The notes under the pieces are model-generated. The model saw nothing but the letters and a program-made list of their open reading frames with translations. It searched no databases and was not told where the DNA came from. Shown one piece after another: positions 9,265 to 18,009 of a stretch of 34,151 nt of DNA (the first letter of the stretch is position 1; the number at the start of each line of letters is the position of its first letter). Position numbers and translations under genes: made by a program. The DNA comes from an uncultured archaeon A07HN63 (lineage in GTDB: Archaea; Halobacteriota; Halobacteria; Halobacteriales; Haloferacaceae), in assembly GCA_000496215.1 (NCBI GenBank), contig KI543219.1:17191-51341 (forward strand), written 5' to 3'.

Positions 9265-10083
9265 TTACTTCCTGAGAAACAGTTTGCCGTCGGCCTTGAT
9301 CTGCATGTTAAAGACGGGATCAAGGACATTCATACTTGATGTCATCCGCTCTTGGTCGACGAAATAGTGCGAGAGGACGTTCGCTTTCTTCAGTCGGCCG
9401 TTGAGCAGGTGGAGGAACTTGAAGACCCGCTGGAGTTGCCCCTTGGTGATCAACTCGGTCAACACGTCGAACTCGAAGGTGATCTTTCCACCCTTGGGTT
9501 CCTGTTCTTGAATAACCCGCGAAACGGTTTCGGTCAGGTTGCCAAGCCCCATCTTCTTGTCAAGTTCGACCACCTCGACAGGAATATTCATCAGCTCAAT
9601 CCCGCTGAGCCCGCTCAACGGATCGGATTTCGTCGTCATAACCACGGTCCACTCGGGCCACTCGTTGAATTTGTTTTTCAGAAGTTGAATCCGGTCGGCC
9701 GGATGTGTGGTGACGATGATGACTATATTGCCCGGCGAAAGGAAGTGGATACGAGCGTTGTCAGCACCCTGACTCTGGACCTTCGACATGACGGCAACAG
9801 AGCCGGTGCCATCGATGTCATCGGCAACGTGGACGCCAGATTCCAGCAGCGGTTTTTTGTGCGAAAACAGATGATCTTTGAAATCCTCAAATCCCTTCGT
9901 TTTATCATGACTCTGACTGGCTACTTCACAGTACGGACAGGACCACTGAAGTCGAACGCCGGATTCGACAAGCTGGTCGCGGTTCTGTTTGGCGACGTGT
10001 GTCTTCGCCCTTTCGACGGTTTCGGACCGGCTGGCTGACCACACGGTAAAGTTGGATTTCCGGGCTCGCCAGCGGTAAACCAT
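9265..10083 (-). CDS. C2H2 zinc-finger protein with C-terminal alpha/beta (RecA/DUF7504-like?) domain
   Basis: CPYC-x18-H-x3-H motif; alternating hydrophobic strands (NIVIIVTTHPADRI, WTVVMTTK); K/N-rich relative to its neighbours. Confidence 0.65.
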   Translation of the reverse strand: MVYRWRARKSNFTVWSASRSETVERAKTHVAKQNRDQLVESGVRLQWSCPYCEVASQSHDKTKGFEDFKDHLFSHKKPLLESGVHVADDIDGTGSVAVMSKVQSQGADNARIHFLSPGNIVIIVTTHPADRIQLLKNKFNEWPEWTVVMTTKSDPLSGLSGIELMNIPVEVVELDKKMGLGNLTETVSRVIQEQEPKGGKITFEFDVLTELITKGQLQRVFKFLHLLNGRLKKANVLSHYFVDQERMTSSMNVLDPVFNMQIKADGKLFLRK

Positions 10084-10203
10084 CGCTATGTGTGAGGGTG
10101 TGCCGTAGAATACTTAAATTCAACCATCCCATTAAAATAGGTGTACACAGGCCAGAATAAACCGGACACCTCGTGGGAGTGCCGTCGGCCACAGACACCG
10201 AGG

Positions 10204-10998
10204 TCAGGCTTCTAGCGTCAGCCCGGCCGCACTCAGCGCGTCCTCTGGATCGTGGTCGTCGTGGACGACAGCCGAGACGGCACGGGTGATCGCCTCGGGG
10301 TCGTCGTGCTGGAAGATCGACCGGCCCATCGAGACGCCCGCCGCGCCGGCGTCCATCGCGCCACGGACCATCTCGACAGTTTCGCGGTCGGTGCCCTTCG
10401 AGCCGCCGGCGATAACGACCGGGAGGCTGGTCGACTCACAGACGTGTTCGAAACTGTCGCTATCGCCGCTGTACCCCGTTTTGACGAGATCGGCACCCAG
10501 CTCCTCGGCGAGCCGGACGGCATGGCCGAGCGCTTCCGGGTCGTCGCCATCGACGCCGGGGCCGCGGGCGTACGCCATCGCCAGCACAGGCAGGCCGAAC
10601 CGTGTGGCCTCGCCGGTCAGCTCGGCGAGCTCCTCGATCTGGTCAGGTTCGTGATCCGAGCCGACGTTGATGTGGAAGGAGACGGCGTCAGCACCGGCGC
10701 AGATCGCCTCCTCGACGCTGCAGGTGAGGCGTTTGTCGTTCTCGTCGGGGCCGATAGTCGTCGAGCCGTTGGCGTGGACGATGTAGCCGCTGCCGTTGGT
10801 ATTGCCGTGGACGCGGTCGGCGACACCTTTCTGGGTGAGCACGGCGTCGGCGCCGCCGTGTGTCACGCCGTCGACGGTGGCCTCCAGATCCTTGAGCCCG
10901 CTGACGGCGCCCATCGTGATCCCGTGGTCCATCGGGACGATGAGATACCGGCCGTCCGTCGAGATGCGGTCGAGTCGTGCGCTGAGTCCTGCGGACAT
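10204..10998 (-). CDS. 2-amino-3,7-dideoxy-D-threo-hept-6-ulosonate synthase (class I aldolase-like, archaeal shikimate route)
   Basis: PMDHGITMGAVSGLKDLE, DAVSFHINVGSDHEPDQ, DLVKTGYSGD, VVIAGGSKG, GAAGVSMGRSIFQH. Confidence 0.9.
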   Translation of the reverse strand: MSAGLSARLDRISTDGRYLIVPMDHGITMGAVSGLKDLEATVDGVTHGGADAVLTQKGVADRVHGNTNGSGYIVHANGSTTIGPDENDKRLTCSVEEAICAGADAVSFHINVGSDHEPDQIEELAELTGEATRFGLPVLAMAYARGPGVDGDDPEALGHAVRLAEELGADLVKTGYSGDSDSFEHVCESTSLPVVIAGGSKGTDRETVEMVRGAMDAGAAGVSMGRSIFQHDDPEAITRAVSAVVHDDHDPEDALSAAGLTLEA

Positions 10999-11079
10999 GG
11001 TCGTTGTGTGAATCTCTGTCAGTAAGAGGGTATGTAGCTTGCGACTCCGGACCTGTTCGGTGTCGCCGGCCGCCGACGC

Positions 11080-12009
11080 CTACCGGCCGCGAGTCGCGCC
11101 CTTGGCCAGCTCCTCGGCCTTCGATTCCAGTTTCGCCGCGGTCTCCTCGGTCGACCAGTCGTTGTCGACGCCGTCGGCGACGATGTCAACAAGTGCGGAG
11201 CCGACAATGATGCCGTCCGCACCGCTGGCGACGATGCGTTCGGCCTGGTCGCCCGACGAGATGCCGAAGCCCACAGCTTTCGGCACGTCCCACTCCGAGA
11301 GTCGCTGGAGGCTACGGTCGGTCTGGTCCGACACGTCGCTTTTTGTGCCGGTGGTCCCGAGACGAGCCTGCACGTAAACGTACCCCGAGACGCGTTCCAT
11401 CATCGACTGTAGGCGCTCGCCCTCGGTCGTCGGCGCGACGATGAACACGAGATCGAGTCCGTGCTCGTCACAGGCCGCTCGCAGTGGGTCGGCTTCCTCC
11501 GCCGGAAGATCAGGCACGACGAGGCCCGATATGCCGGCTTCAGCCGCGCGAGCAACGAATGCAGCCGGCCCCGTGCTCGCGGCTCCGCCGCTCGCATCCG
11601 AGGCGCGTTGCGCCTCGCTGTCCCCGTCGTAGCTATACTGATAGATCAGATTGTAGTAGGTCATACAGACCAGGGGCACGTCGACCGCAAGGTCCTCGAC
11701 GAATTCGAAGTAGCGGTTGGGCGTCATGCCGGCCTCAAGCGCGCGGACAATCGCGCCCTGAATCGTCGGTCCCTCGGCGATCGGCTCCGAGAACGGCAGG
11801 CCGAGTTCGATGATGTCCGCGCCGCCGCGGGCAAGCGCTTCGACGTACTCCTTCGAGGCCTCGTAGCTCGGGTCGCCGACCGCGAGATACGGGATGAACG
11901 CGGGCCCATCGTTGAATGCGGCAGCGATCTCGCTGTTGGCCGCCGCGCCGTCGCTGCGGCGGGTCTCGGCTGGCTCGGGCGCCTCGGCCGACCCGGTGCT
12001 GTCGGCCAT
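11080..12009 (-). CDS. trpA: Tryptophan synthase alpha subunit
   Basis: [75 protein letters not shown]. Confidence 0.96.
   Translation of the reverse strand: MADSTGSAEAPEPAETRRSDGAAANSEIAAAFNDGPAFIPYLAVGDPSYEASKEYVEALARGGADIIELGLPFSEPIAEGPTIQGAIVRALEAGMTPNRYFEFVEDLAVDVPLVCMTYYNLIYQYSYDGDSEAQRASDASGGAASTGPAAFVARAAEAGISGLVVPDLPAEEADPLRAACDEHGLDLVFIVAPTTEGERLQSMMERVSGYVYVQARLGTTGTKSDVSDQTDRSLQRLSEWDVPKAVGFGISSGDQAERIVASGADGIIVGSALVDIVADGVDNDWSTEETAAKLESKAEELAKGATRGR
11575..11617. repeat. Pair of tandem hairpins inside trpA (candidate palindromic mini-element)
   Basis: GCGGC-TCC-GCCGC (11579-11591) followed by CGAGGCGC-GTT-GCGCCTCG (11599-11617); encodes the non-conserved stretch [15 protein letters not shown]. 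Confidence 0.6.
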
Positions 12010-13293
12010 TCAGATGCCTCCCGAGAACATCGACATATCCGGTGCGTTCGGCACATCGCGGGCCTCGGTCTCCTCGATGGCTGCCTGCAGATCCTTGTCG
12101 CCGCGGCCGGAGACGTTGACGACGACGGTCCCAGAGAGGTCGTCCTGATACTCTTCGAGGTAGCCGAAGGCGTGAGCGGTTTCCAGCGCCGGGATGATCC
12201 CCTCGGTGTTTGAGAGCCGGTGGAAGCCTTCGAGCGCCGCGTCGTCGTCGACGGCGACCGGCGTCACGCGACCCTCGTCGACGAGGTGGGCGAGTTCTGG
12301 GCCGACGCCGGCGTAATCCAGCCCCGAGGAGATGGAGTGTGACTCCATGATCTGGCCGGAACTGTCCTGCAGGAGTTTGGTTCGCGCGCCGTGGAGCACG
12401 CCCTCGTCGCCGGTCGACAGCGATGCGGAGTTGGGTGCGACACCCTCCTCCTCGTCGACCGACAGCGAGGAGCCACCGGCCTCGACAGCGACGAGATCGA
12501 CGTCCTCGTCGTCAACGAAATGAGCGAAGGCCCCCATCGTGTTCGAGCCGCCACCAGCACAGGCGACGACCGCATCCGGCAACGCACCGATCTGGTCGCG
12601 GCTCTGTGAGCGGATCTCCTCGGAGATCACAGCGTGGAAATCCCGGACCATCACCGGGAACGGATGCGGGCCGACGATACTGCCGATCACGTAATGGGTC
12701 GTCTCGACGCTGGCAGCCCAGTCCCGCATCGTCTCGGAGATGGCCTCCTTCAGCGTGCCACGGCCCGCTGTAACTGGTTTCACGTCCGAGCCGTTGAGCT
12801 TCATGCGGAAGACGTTGGGTCGCTGCCGGTTGATGTCGCGTTCGCCCATGTAGATCGTACAGGGCATATCGAGGTGGGCGGCCGCCATCGCGGTCGCGGT
12901 GCCGTGCTGGCCCGCCCCAGTTTCGGCGATGATCCGGTCTTTGCCCATGTACTTCGCCAGCAAGACCTGCCCCAGCGCGTTGTTCAGCTTGTGTGCGCCG
13001 CCGTGCAGCAGGTCCTCGCGTTTGAGGTAGACATCACAGTCGTATCGCTCTGAAAGCCGGTCGGCCCGCTGGAGCGGCGTCGGCCGACCGCCGAAATCCG
13101 CCAGTCGCCGACGGAACTCGTCCATGAAGCCGTCCTCGTTGTTGACGACGTATCGCTCGTATGCGTCGCGTAGCTCCTGAATCGCCGGCATCAGGGCTTC
13201 CGGCACGTACTGGCCGCCGTAGTCGCCGAACTTTCCGTCGCCGCCTGCCCCGGTGGCTGTCTCCTCTGTCTCTGTTGCGTGGTCCGTACTCAT
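12010..13293 (-). CDS. trpB: Tryptophan synthase beta subunit
   Basis: [32 protein letters not shown] (PLP Lys), [20 protein letters not shown]. Stop abuts the trpA start. Confidence 0.97.
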   Translation of the reverse strand: MSTDHATETEETATGAGGDGKFGDYGGQYVPEALMPAIQELRDAYERYVVNNEDGFMDEFRRRLADFGGRPTPLQRADRLSERYDCDVYLKREDLLHGGAHKLNNALGQVLLAKYMGKDRIIAETGAGQHGTATAMAAAHLDMPCTIYMGERDINRQRPNVFRMKLNGSDVKPVTAGRGTLKEAISETMRDWAASVETTHYVIGSIVGPHPFPVMVRDFHAVISEEIRSQSRDQIGALPDAVVACAGGGSNTMGAFAHFVDDEDVDLVAVEAGGSSLSVDEEEGVAPNSASLSTGDEGVLHGARTKLLQDSSGQIMESHSISSGLDYAGVGPELAHLVDEGRVTPVAVDDDAALEGFHRLSNTEGIIPALETAHAFGYLEEYQDDLSGTVVVNVSGRGDKDLQAAIEETEARDVPNAPDMSMFSGGI

Positions 13294-13364
13294 TGTATGC
13301 ACCTATCGTGTACCATGGTCATGTAACCCTCGCTTCGCTGTGTCGGTGTGCCGTCTCGCATAGG

Positions 13365-14126
13365 TTATTCAACTCCGGTCAGCCGCTCGGTGTTCGTTTG
13401 TGGATCGCCGTCCATGATCGCACTCCCGATCAACAGGCCGTCAGCACCGGCCTCGCGCATCCGACGCACGTCCTCGGTCGTCGATAGCCCGCTTTCGGCG
13501 ATCAGGGTCACGTCATCAGGCACCGTCGGAGCTAGCCGCTCGAAGGTCGCCAGATCGACTTCCAGCTGAGCAAGGTCGCGGTTGTTGATGCCGAGGAGGT
13601 CGGCGCCGGCGTCGATAGCGGCGTCGAGTTCCGCCTCGGTGTGAACCTCGACGAGTGCCTCAAAGCCCCGGTCGCGGGCAGCTTTCAGCATCGGTTCGAG
13701 ATCGTCGCCGAGGAACCGCGCGATCAGCAAGATTACGTCGCTTGCGACGGTGTCGAGCTGGGCCTCACGCAACAGGAAATCCTTTCGCAACACCGGCACG
13801 TCGACCGCCCTGCGGATGCGTTGCAGGTTCTCGGTCGAACCGCCGAAATGCTCCGGCTCGGTCAGCACCGACAGCGCGGCCGCGCCGCCGTCGACCATCG
13901 CGGTCGCCAGCTCGACGGGATCGGTCGTGTGTTCGCCGTCGGTCGTCGGACTCGTCGGTTTGACCTCCGCGATCACCGGAACGCGCCCGTCGCGTTCGGC
14001 CGCATCGAAGGCCGCCGGCAACGACCGCGGCGTGACCGACACCTGTTCGTCGCCACCGGCGCGGTCGGCCGCCGCATCGAGAATCGACCGGACCGGCGGC
14101 GCCAGCTCGCCTGTTGTCTCGTTCAT
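13365..14126 (-). CDS. trpC: Indole-3-glycerol phosphate synthase
   Basis: [59 protein letters not shown]. Confidence 0.96.
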   Translation of the reverse strand: MNETTGELAPPVRSILDAAADRAGGDEQVSVTPRSLPAAFDAAERDGRVPVIAEVKPTSPTTDGEHTTDPVELATAMVDGGAAALSVLTEPEHFGGSTENLQRIRRAVDVPVLRKDFLLREAQLDTVASDVILLIARFLGDDLEPMLKAARDRGFEALVEVHTEAELDAAIDAGADLLGINNRDLAQLEVDLATFERLAPTVPDDVTLIAESGLSTTEDVRRMREAGADGLLIGSAIMDGDPQTNTERLTGVE

Positions 14127-14129
14127 CTA

Positions 14130-14155
14130 TGTACATCAATGTACGTATCTGTACA
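14130..14155. promoter_or_regulatory. Triple TGTAC operator (putative TRP boxes) at the trpC promoter
   Basis: ATGTACATCAATGTACGTATCTGTACATAA: TGTACA 14130, TGTACG 14140, TGTACA 14150, exact 10-bp phase, ending 4 bp before the trpC start codon; distal box overlaps a TTATGTA TATA-like element. Confidence 0.65.
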
Positions 14156-14213
14156 TAAGACTTGCGTCGTGAGGCGGAACCGTTGAATGGCGTCGGCGGC
14201 TTTGCTCCGACCA

Positions 14214-14663
14214 ATGACGCCCGGAATCTACGCCCGTCGGTTCGACGCACTCGACACCGTGATCCAGCTCGGTATCGCCAGCGGGCAGGTGATCGATGTC
14301 TCGTTTCCGGAATCAGTCCCTGACGACGCCGAGACCGACCACGAGGTCTTCGAGTCGATTGAGAACTATCTCGACGGCGACCGGCTGGCACTGACCGAGG
14401 TCGAGATCGCCCTGACCGTGCCGACCGAGCAGCGGCAGGTGCTGGACGCCCTCCAGAACGTCTCCGCGGGCAACACGGTCACCGTCGACCGACTCACGAA
14501 ACTGGCCGGACTCGATCAGGACAGCGAGGCAGACCGCGAGACGGTGCGAACGGCACTCCGCGAGAACCCGATTCCGCTGATAATCCCCGACCACCGCGTG
14601 CGGGACGCCGAGGGCGCGACGCCGGAACGGGTTGCCGCCGCGCTCCGCCAACAGGAAGCATAG
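14214..14663 (+). CDS. MGMT/Ogt-like (alkyltransferase-like) DNA-binding family protein lacking the catalytic Cys
   Basis: VRTALRENPIPLIIPDHRVRDAEG resembles the Ogt core NP(I/V)P..(V/I)PCHRV with Asp replacing Cys. Confidence 0.72.
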   Translation: MTPGIYARRFDALDTVIQLGIASGQVIDVSFPESVPDDAETDHEVFESIENYLDGDRLALTEVEIALTVPTEQRQVLDALQNVSAGNTVTVDRLTKLAGLDQDSEADRETVRTALRENPIPLIIPDHRVRDAEGATPERVAAALRQQEA

Positions 14664-15002
14664 CTACGGAAGAACCGCCGAGCGGACGCCGACAGCGCCA
14701 AACAGGAACAGCGCCGCCCCGAGCGGCCCGTCGAAATCGAAGAGGATCGTGATATCGAAGCCGACGAACACGCTTCCGAGAACCATCGCTATCGTGGAAA
14801 AAATCACCCGGCCGTCGATAACCTCGATCTCCTGCAGTGTCAGCCAGAGAAACGCGGCCGTCCCACCGACCATCAGCGCCCCGGCGATCAGCCCCTCCGC
14901 GTCGGCGACCATCACGAGCAGGCTGCCGACGCCGATCGCGGCCGTCGCCGCCAGCAACGGGGCATCCTCGCGGTCGAAGGAGACTATGCCGGCAACATCC
15001 AT
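14664..15002 (-). CDS. Small multi-pass membrane protein
   Basis: 112 aa, about four hydrophobic helices; TM-rich translation. Confidence 0.7.
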   Translation of the reverse strand: MDVAGIVSFDREDAPLLAATAAIGVGSLLVMVADAEGLIAGALMVGGTAAFLWLTLQEIEVIDGRVIFSTIAMVLGSVFVGFDITILFDFDGPLGAALFLFGAVGVRSAVLP

Positions 15003-15044
15003 ACAGACAGGTTGGAAAACAGCCTCTTGAAACTCCCGGTGAGC

Positions 15045-17300
15045 CTACTGCGGGCTCGGATTCGACGGGCTGCTCGGAGCGGCACTGCCGTCCTGCAGCG
15101 CCGAGCCGGTGATGCTCTTGAGCCGGGAGACGAGGGAATCCTTCTCGGCCTCGCCCTCGAGGGCGATATCGAGTACCTCGCTGATGTGGCTGACCGGGAT
15201 GATCTCGATCATCTCCTTGTACTCGTCTTCGATCATCACGTCCTGTTCGTTGGCCTTCGGGATGATAACGCGGTTGCAGCCCGCCTTGGCGGCGGCCTCG
15301 ATCTTGTGTGTAACGCCGCCGACCGGGAGCACGTCGCCCCGGACCGACAGCGAGCCGGTCATCGCCAGATCCTGACTGACGCCGACGTTTTCGAGCGCGG
15401 AGATGACCGCGGTCGCGACCGTGATCGACGCCGAGTCACCGTCAACACCCTGCTGGCCGGTCTGGACGAACTGGATGTGGATATCCTTCTCGGAGATATC
15501 CTCGTCGGAGAACTTCTTGATAATGGCCGACACGTTGTCGACAGCCTCCTCGGCCATATCCTGTAGCTGGCCGGTGGCGATCACTTGGCCGCCACCCTGC
15601 GTCGGTGTGATCTCGGCCATGACCGGCAGCATGATGCCCGAGTCCTCGCCCATCACGGCGAGCCCGTTGACGCGGCCAACCTCGTAGCCGTCGGAGACCT
15701 GCAGCTCGTAGTCCTTCCGCTTCTCGATGAACTCGTCGGCGAGCTGCTGCTCGATCGAGCGGGAGCGCTCCTTGGCCTGCAGGACGTGGTCACGCGTCGT
15801 GTACTCGGCGTCCTCGGCGCGAGCGATGTCGCCGGCGACGCGGACGAGCCCACCGAGGTCACGGAACAGCAGCGTGAGCTGGCCCTTGCGACCGGCGCGG
15901 CGTCGAGCCTCGAGGATGACCTCCTCGATGGCGTCGGTCCGGAAGTGTGGTAGCCGGCCGTCGTTGACGACCTCTTGGGCCACGAACCGGACGTATTTCC
16001 GGCGCATTTCGAGGGTGTCGTCGATGGTGTCGTCCATGTAGACCTCGTACCCGTACCCCTTGATCCGGGATCGGAGCGCGGGGTGCATGTTCTCCATGGC
16101 ATCAAGGTTGCCGGCGGCGATCATGATGAAGTCCGTCGGCACGGGCTCGGTCTGGACCATCGCCCCCGAGGAACGCTCGCTCTGGCCGGTGATCGAGAAC
16201 TCGCCCTCCTGAATCGCCGTCATCAGGTGCTGCTGGCTGCGCACGTTGAGGGTGTTGATCTCGTCGATGAACAGCACGCCCTTGTTGGCCGTGTGGATCG
16301 CGCCGGCCTCGACGCGGTCGTGGCTCGGCGTCTCCATCCCGCCGGACTGGAATGGGTCGTGCCGCACGTCGCCCAGCAGCGCGCCGGCGTGGCTACCGGT
16401 GGCGTCCTCGAACGGTGCGCTCGTCGTGTCACCGTTGTTGACCAGCAGGTTCGGAATCATCGCGTCGCCGCCACGCGAGGCGTAGCGGAAGGCGAGGTAG
16501 ACGACGCCAGCCGCCAGAATCCCCAGCAGGATCTGGCCGGCGATGATGAGCGCGTAGCCGAGCACGACGGCGATGATGATCCACATGAGGAACGTCCGCA
16601 TCTGGTCGCGCTTGCGGGCCTCCTCCTTGTGGGCGTCGACGATCTGGTCGCCCTTGCCCGCAGGAACGGTCCGCACTTTCGGCTTGTTGCCGTCGTCGGG
16701 GTTGTGGTAGACGAGGACATCCTGTAACTCCTCCTTCGGGAGGAGTTCGGTCATCGCCTTCGCCAGCATCGATTTCCCGGTTCCCGGCGAGCCGATCATC
16801 ATGACGTGCCGTCGCTGTTTGGCGGCCTTGATGATCACGTCGCGGGCGTGTTCCTGCCCGATAACCTGATCGACGAGTTTGTCTGGAATCGAGACATCCT
16901 CGGTGCTATCGATCTGGAGACCGCCGAGAAGGTCATCCTCGTCTGGATCGTCGGCGACCGGCGCGTCGATATCGACATCGCTGCCGAGTTCGTCGATAGA
17001 TAGCTCTTCGTCGGTGGCCTCGGCCGGCTCGTTGCCGCGGGATCGCCCCGGTGTGCCGCCGGGGGCCCCGAAGCTATCGTCTTCGTCTGCCGGCGACTCT
17101 TGATCGACGTCGTCGATATCCCAGTCGCTGGGCTCGTCTTCGGTCGGCTCGTCGGCCCCGTTGGTGGCGTGATCGTTGGCATGCTCCGTCTCGCCGTCGC
17201 CGTCGGCTGCCGTTTCATCGCCCTGCTGCCCGGCTGCCGACGCCGAATCTTCCGCCTCCTCGGTCGGCGGATCGTCGTCAGTGTCGGTATGGTCGCTCAT
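15045..17300 (-). CDS. lonB: Archaeal membrane-anchored ATP-dependent protease LonB
   Basis: Walker A GSPGTGKSMLAK, two TM helices (FLMWIIIAVVLGYALIIAGQILLGILAAGVVYLAF), Lon catalytic Ser QQGVDGDSASIT. Confidence 0.97.
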   Translation of the reverse strand: MSDHTDTDDDPPTEEAEDSASAAGQQGDETAADGDGETEHANDHATNGADEPTEDEPSDWDIDDVDQESPADEDDSFGAPGGTPGRSRGNEPAEATDEELSIDELGSDVDIDAPVADDPDEDDLLGGLQIDSTEDVSIPDKLVDQVIGQEHARDVIIKAAKQRRHVMMIGSPGTGKSMLAKAMTELLPKEELQDVLVYHNPDDGNKPKVRTVPAGKGDQIVDAHKEEARKRDQMRTFLMWIIIAVVLGYALIIAGQILLGILAAGVVYLAFRYASRGGDAMIPNLLVNNGDTTSAPFEDATGSHAGALLGDVRHDPFQSGGMETPSHDRVEAGAIHTANKGVLFIDEINTLNVRSQQHLMTAIQEGEFSITGQSERSSGAMVQTEPVPTDFIMIAAGNLDAMENMHPALRSRIKGYGYEVYMDDTIDDTLEMRRKYVRFVAQEVVNDGRLPHFRTDAIEEVILEARRRAGRKGQLTLLFRDLGGLVRVAGDIARAEDAEYTTRDHVLQAKERSRSIEQQLADEFIEKRKDYELQVSDGYEVGRVNGLAVMGEDSGIMLPVMAEITPTQGGGQVIATGQLQDMAEEAVDNVSAIIKKFSDEDISEKDIHIQFVQTGQQGVDGDSASITVATAVISALENVGVSQDLAMTGSLSVRGDVLPVGGVTHKIEAAAKAGCNRVIIPKANEQDVMIEDEYKEMIEIIPVSHISEVLDIALEGEAEKDSLVSRLKSITGSALQDGSAAPSSPSNPSPQ

Positions 17301-17318
17301 AGAACTGGATTTCTATTA

Positions 17319-17405
17319 CGATAGAGGCCCCGGCGACTGATATACTTTCTCCCCCTTCCCACCAGTAGCAGAATACCGAAACCAGTGGTTATAGCCCCTC
17401 TATCG
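17319..17405. promoter_or_regulatory. Inverted repeat CGATAGAGG...CCTCTATCG in the lonB/nadM divergent intergenic region
   Basis: Arms 17319-17327 and 17397-17405, perfect 9 bp; left arm lies 19-27 bp upstream of the lonB start. Confidence 0.35.
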
Positions 17406-17437
17406 GTGTTTTGTGTCTCCATCGAAAACTCGCCGCG

Positions 17438-17446
17438 TTTATAAAT
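17438..17446 (+). promoter_or_regulatory. TATA box of nadM
   Basis: TTTATAAAT centred about 26 bp upstream of ATG 17468, consistent with a leaderless haloarchaeal transcript. Confidence 0.6.
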
Positions 17447-17467
17447 CCCGTCGTGGTAGGAGGGTAT

Positions 17468-17989
17468 ATGCGGGGGTTCTACATCGGCCGCTTCCAGCCC
17501 TATCACGACGGCCACCACCACATGGTCGAGGAGATCGCCGACCAGGTCGACGAACTCGTGTTGGGCATCGGGTCGGCCGGCGACTCACACACCAAGCGGA
17601 ACCCCTTCACGGCCGGCGAGCGGGTGCTGATGGTCTCCAACTCGGTCGCCGAGTTCGACCTCCAGACCTACGTCGTCCCCATCGAGGACCTCGAACGCAA
17701 CTCGGTGTGGGTCAGCCACGTCCAGAGCATGTCACCGCCGTTCGACGTGGCCTTCTCGAACAACCCGCTGGTGATCAGACTCTTCGAGGAGGCCGGCGTC
17801 GAGGTGCGACAGTCGCCGATGTTCCACCGCGAGGTCCTAGAGGGGTCGGAACTCCGCGAGCGCATGATCGACGGCGAGGAGTGGCGGTCGCTGGTGCCGG
17901 AGCCAGCCGTCGCGGTTATCGAGGAGTGCAACGGTGTCGCCCGCATTCAGCAGGTCAGCGACTCCGACGGCGTGAACGGCGGCGAGTAA
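17468..17989 (+). CDS. nadM: Nicotinamide-nucleotide adenylyltransferase
   Basis: MRGFYIGRFQPYHDGHHHMVEEI, GSAGDSHTKRNPFTAGERVLM. Confidence 0.95.
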   Translation: MRGFYIGRFQPYHDGHHHMVEEIADQVDELVLGIGSAGDSHTKRNPFTAGERVLMVSNSVAEFDLQTYVVPIEDLERNSVWVSHVQSMSPPFDVAFSNNPLVIRLFEEAGVEVRQSPMFHREVLEGSELRERMIDGEEWRSLVPEPAVAVIEECNGVARIQQVSDSDGVNGGE

Positions 17990-18009
17990 CGGCGACACGA
18001 CTGCCAGCT

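Noticed and set aside
13294-13327. TGTATG/TGTACC/TGTAAC upstream of trpB as additional TRP boxes
   Set aside because: Degenerate and not in helical phase; too weak to support.
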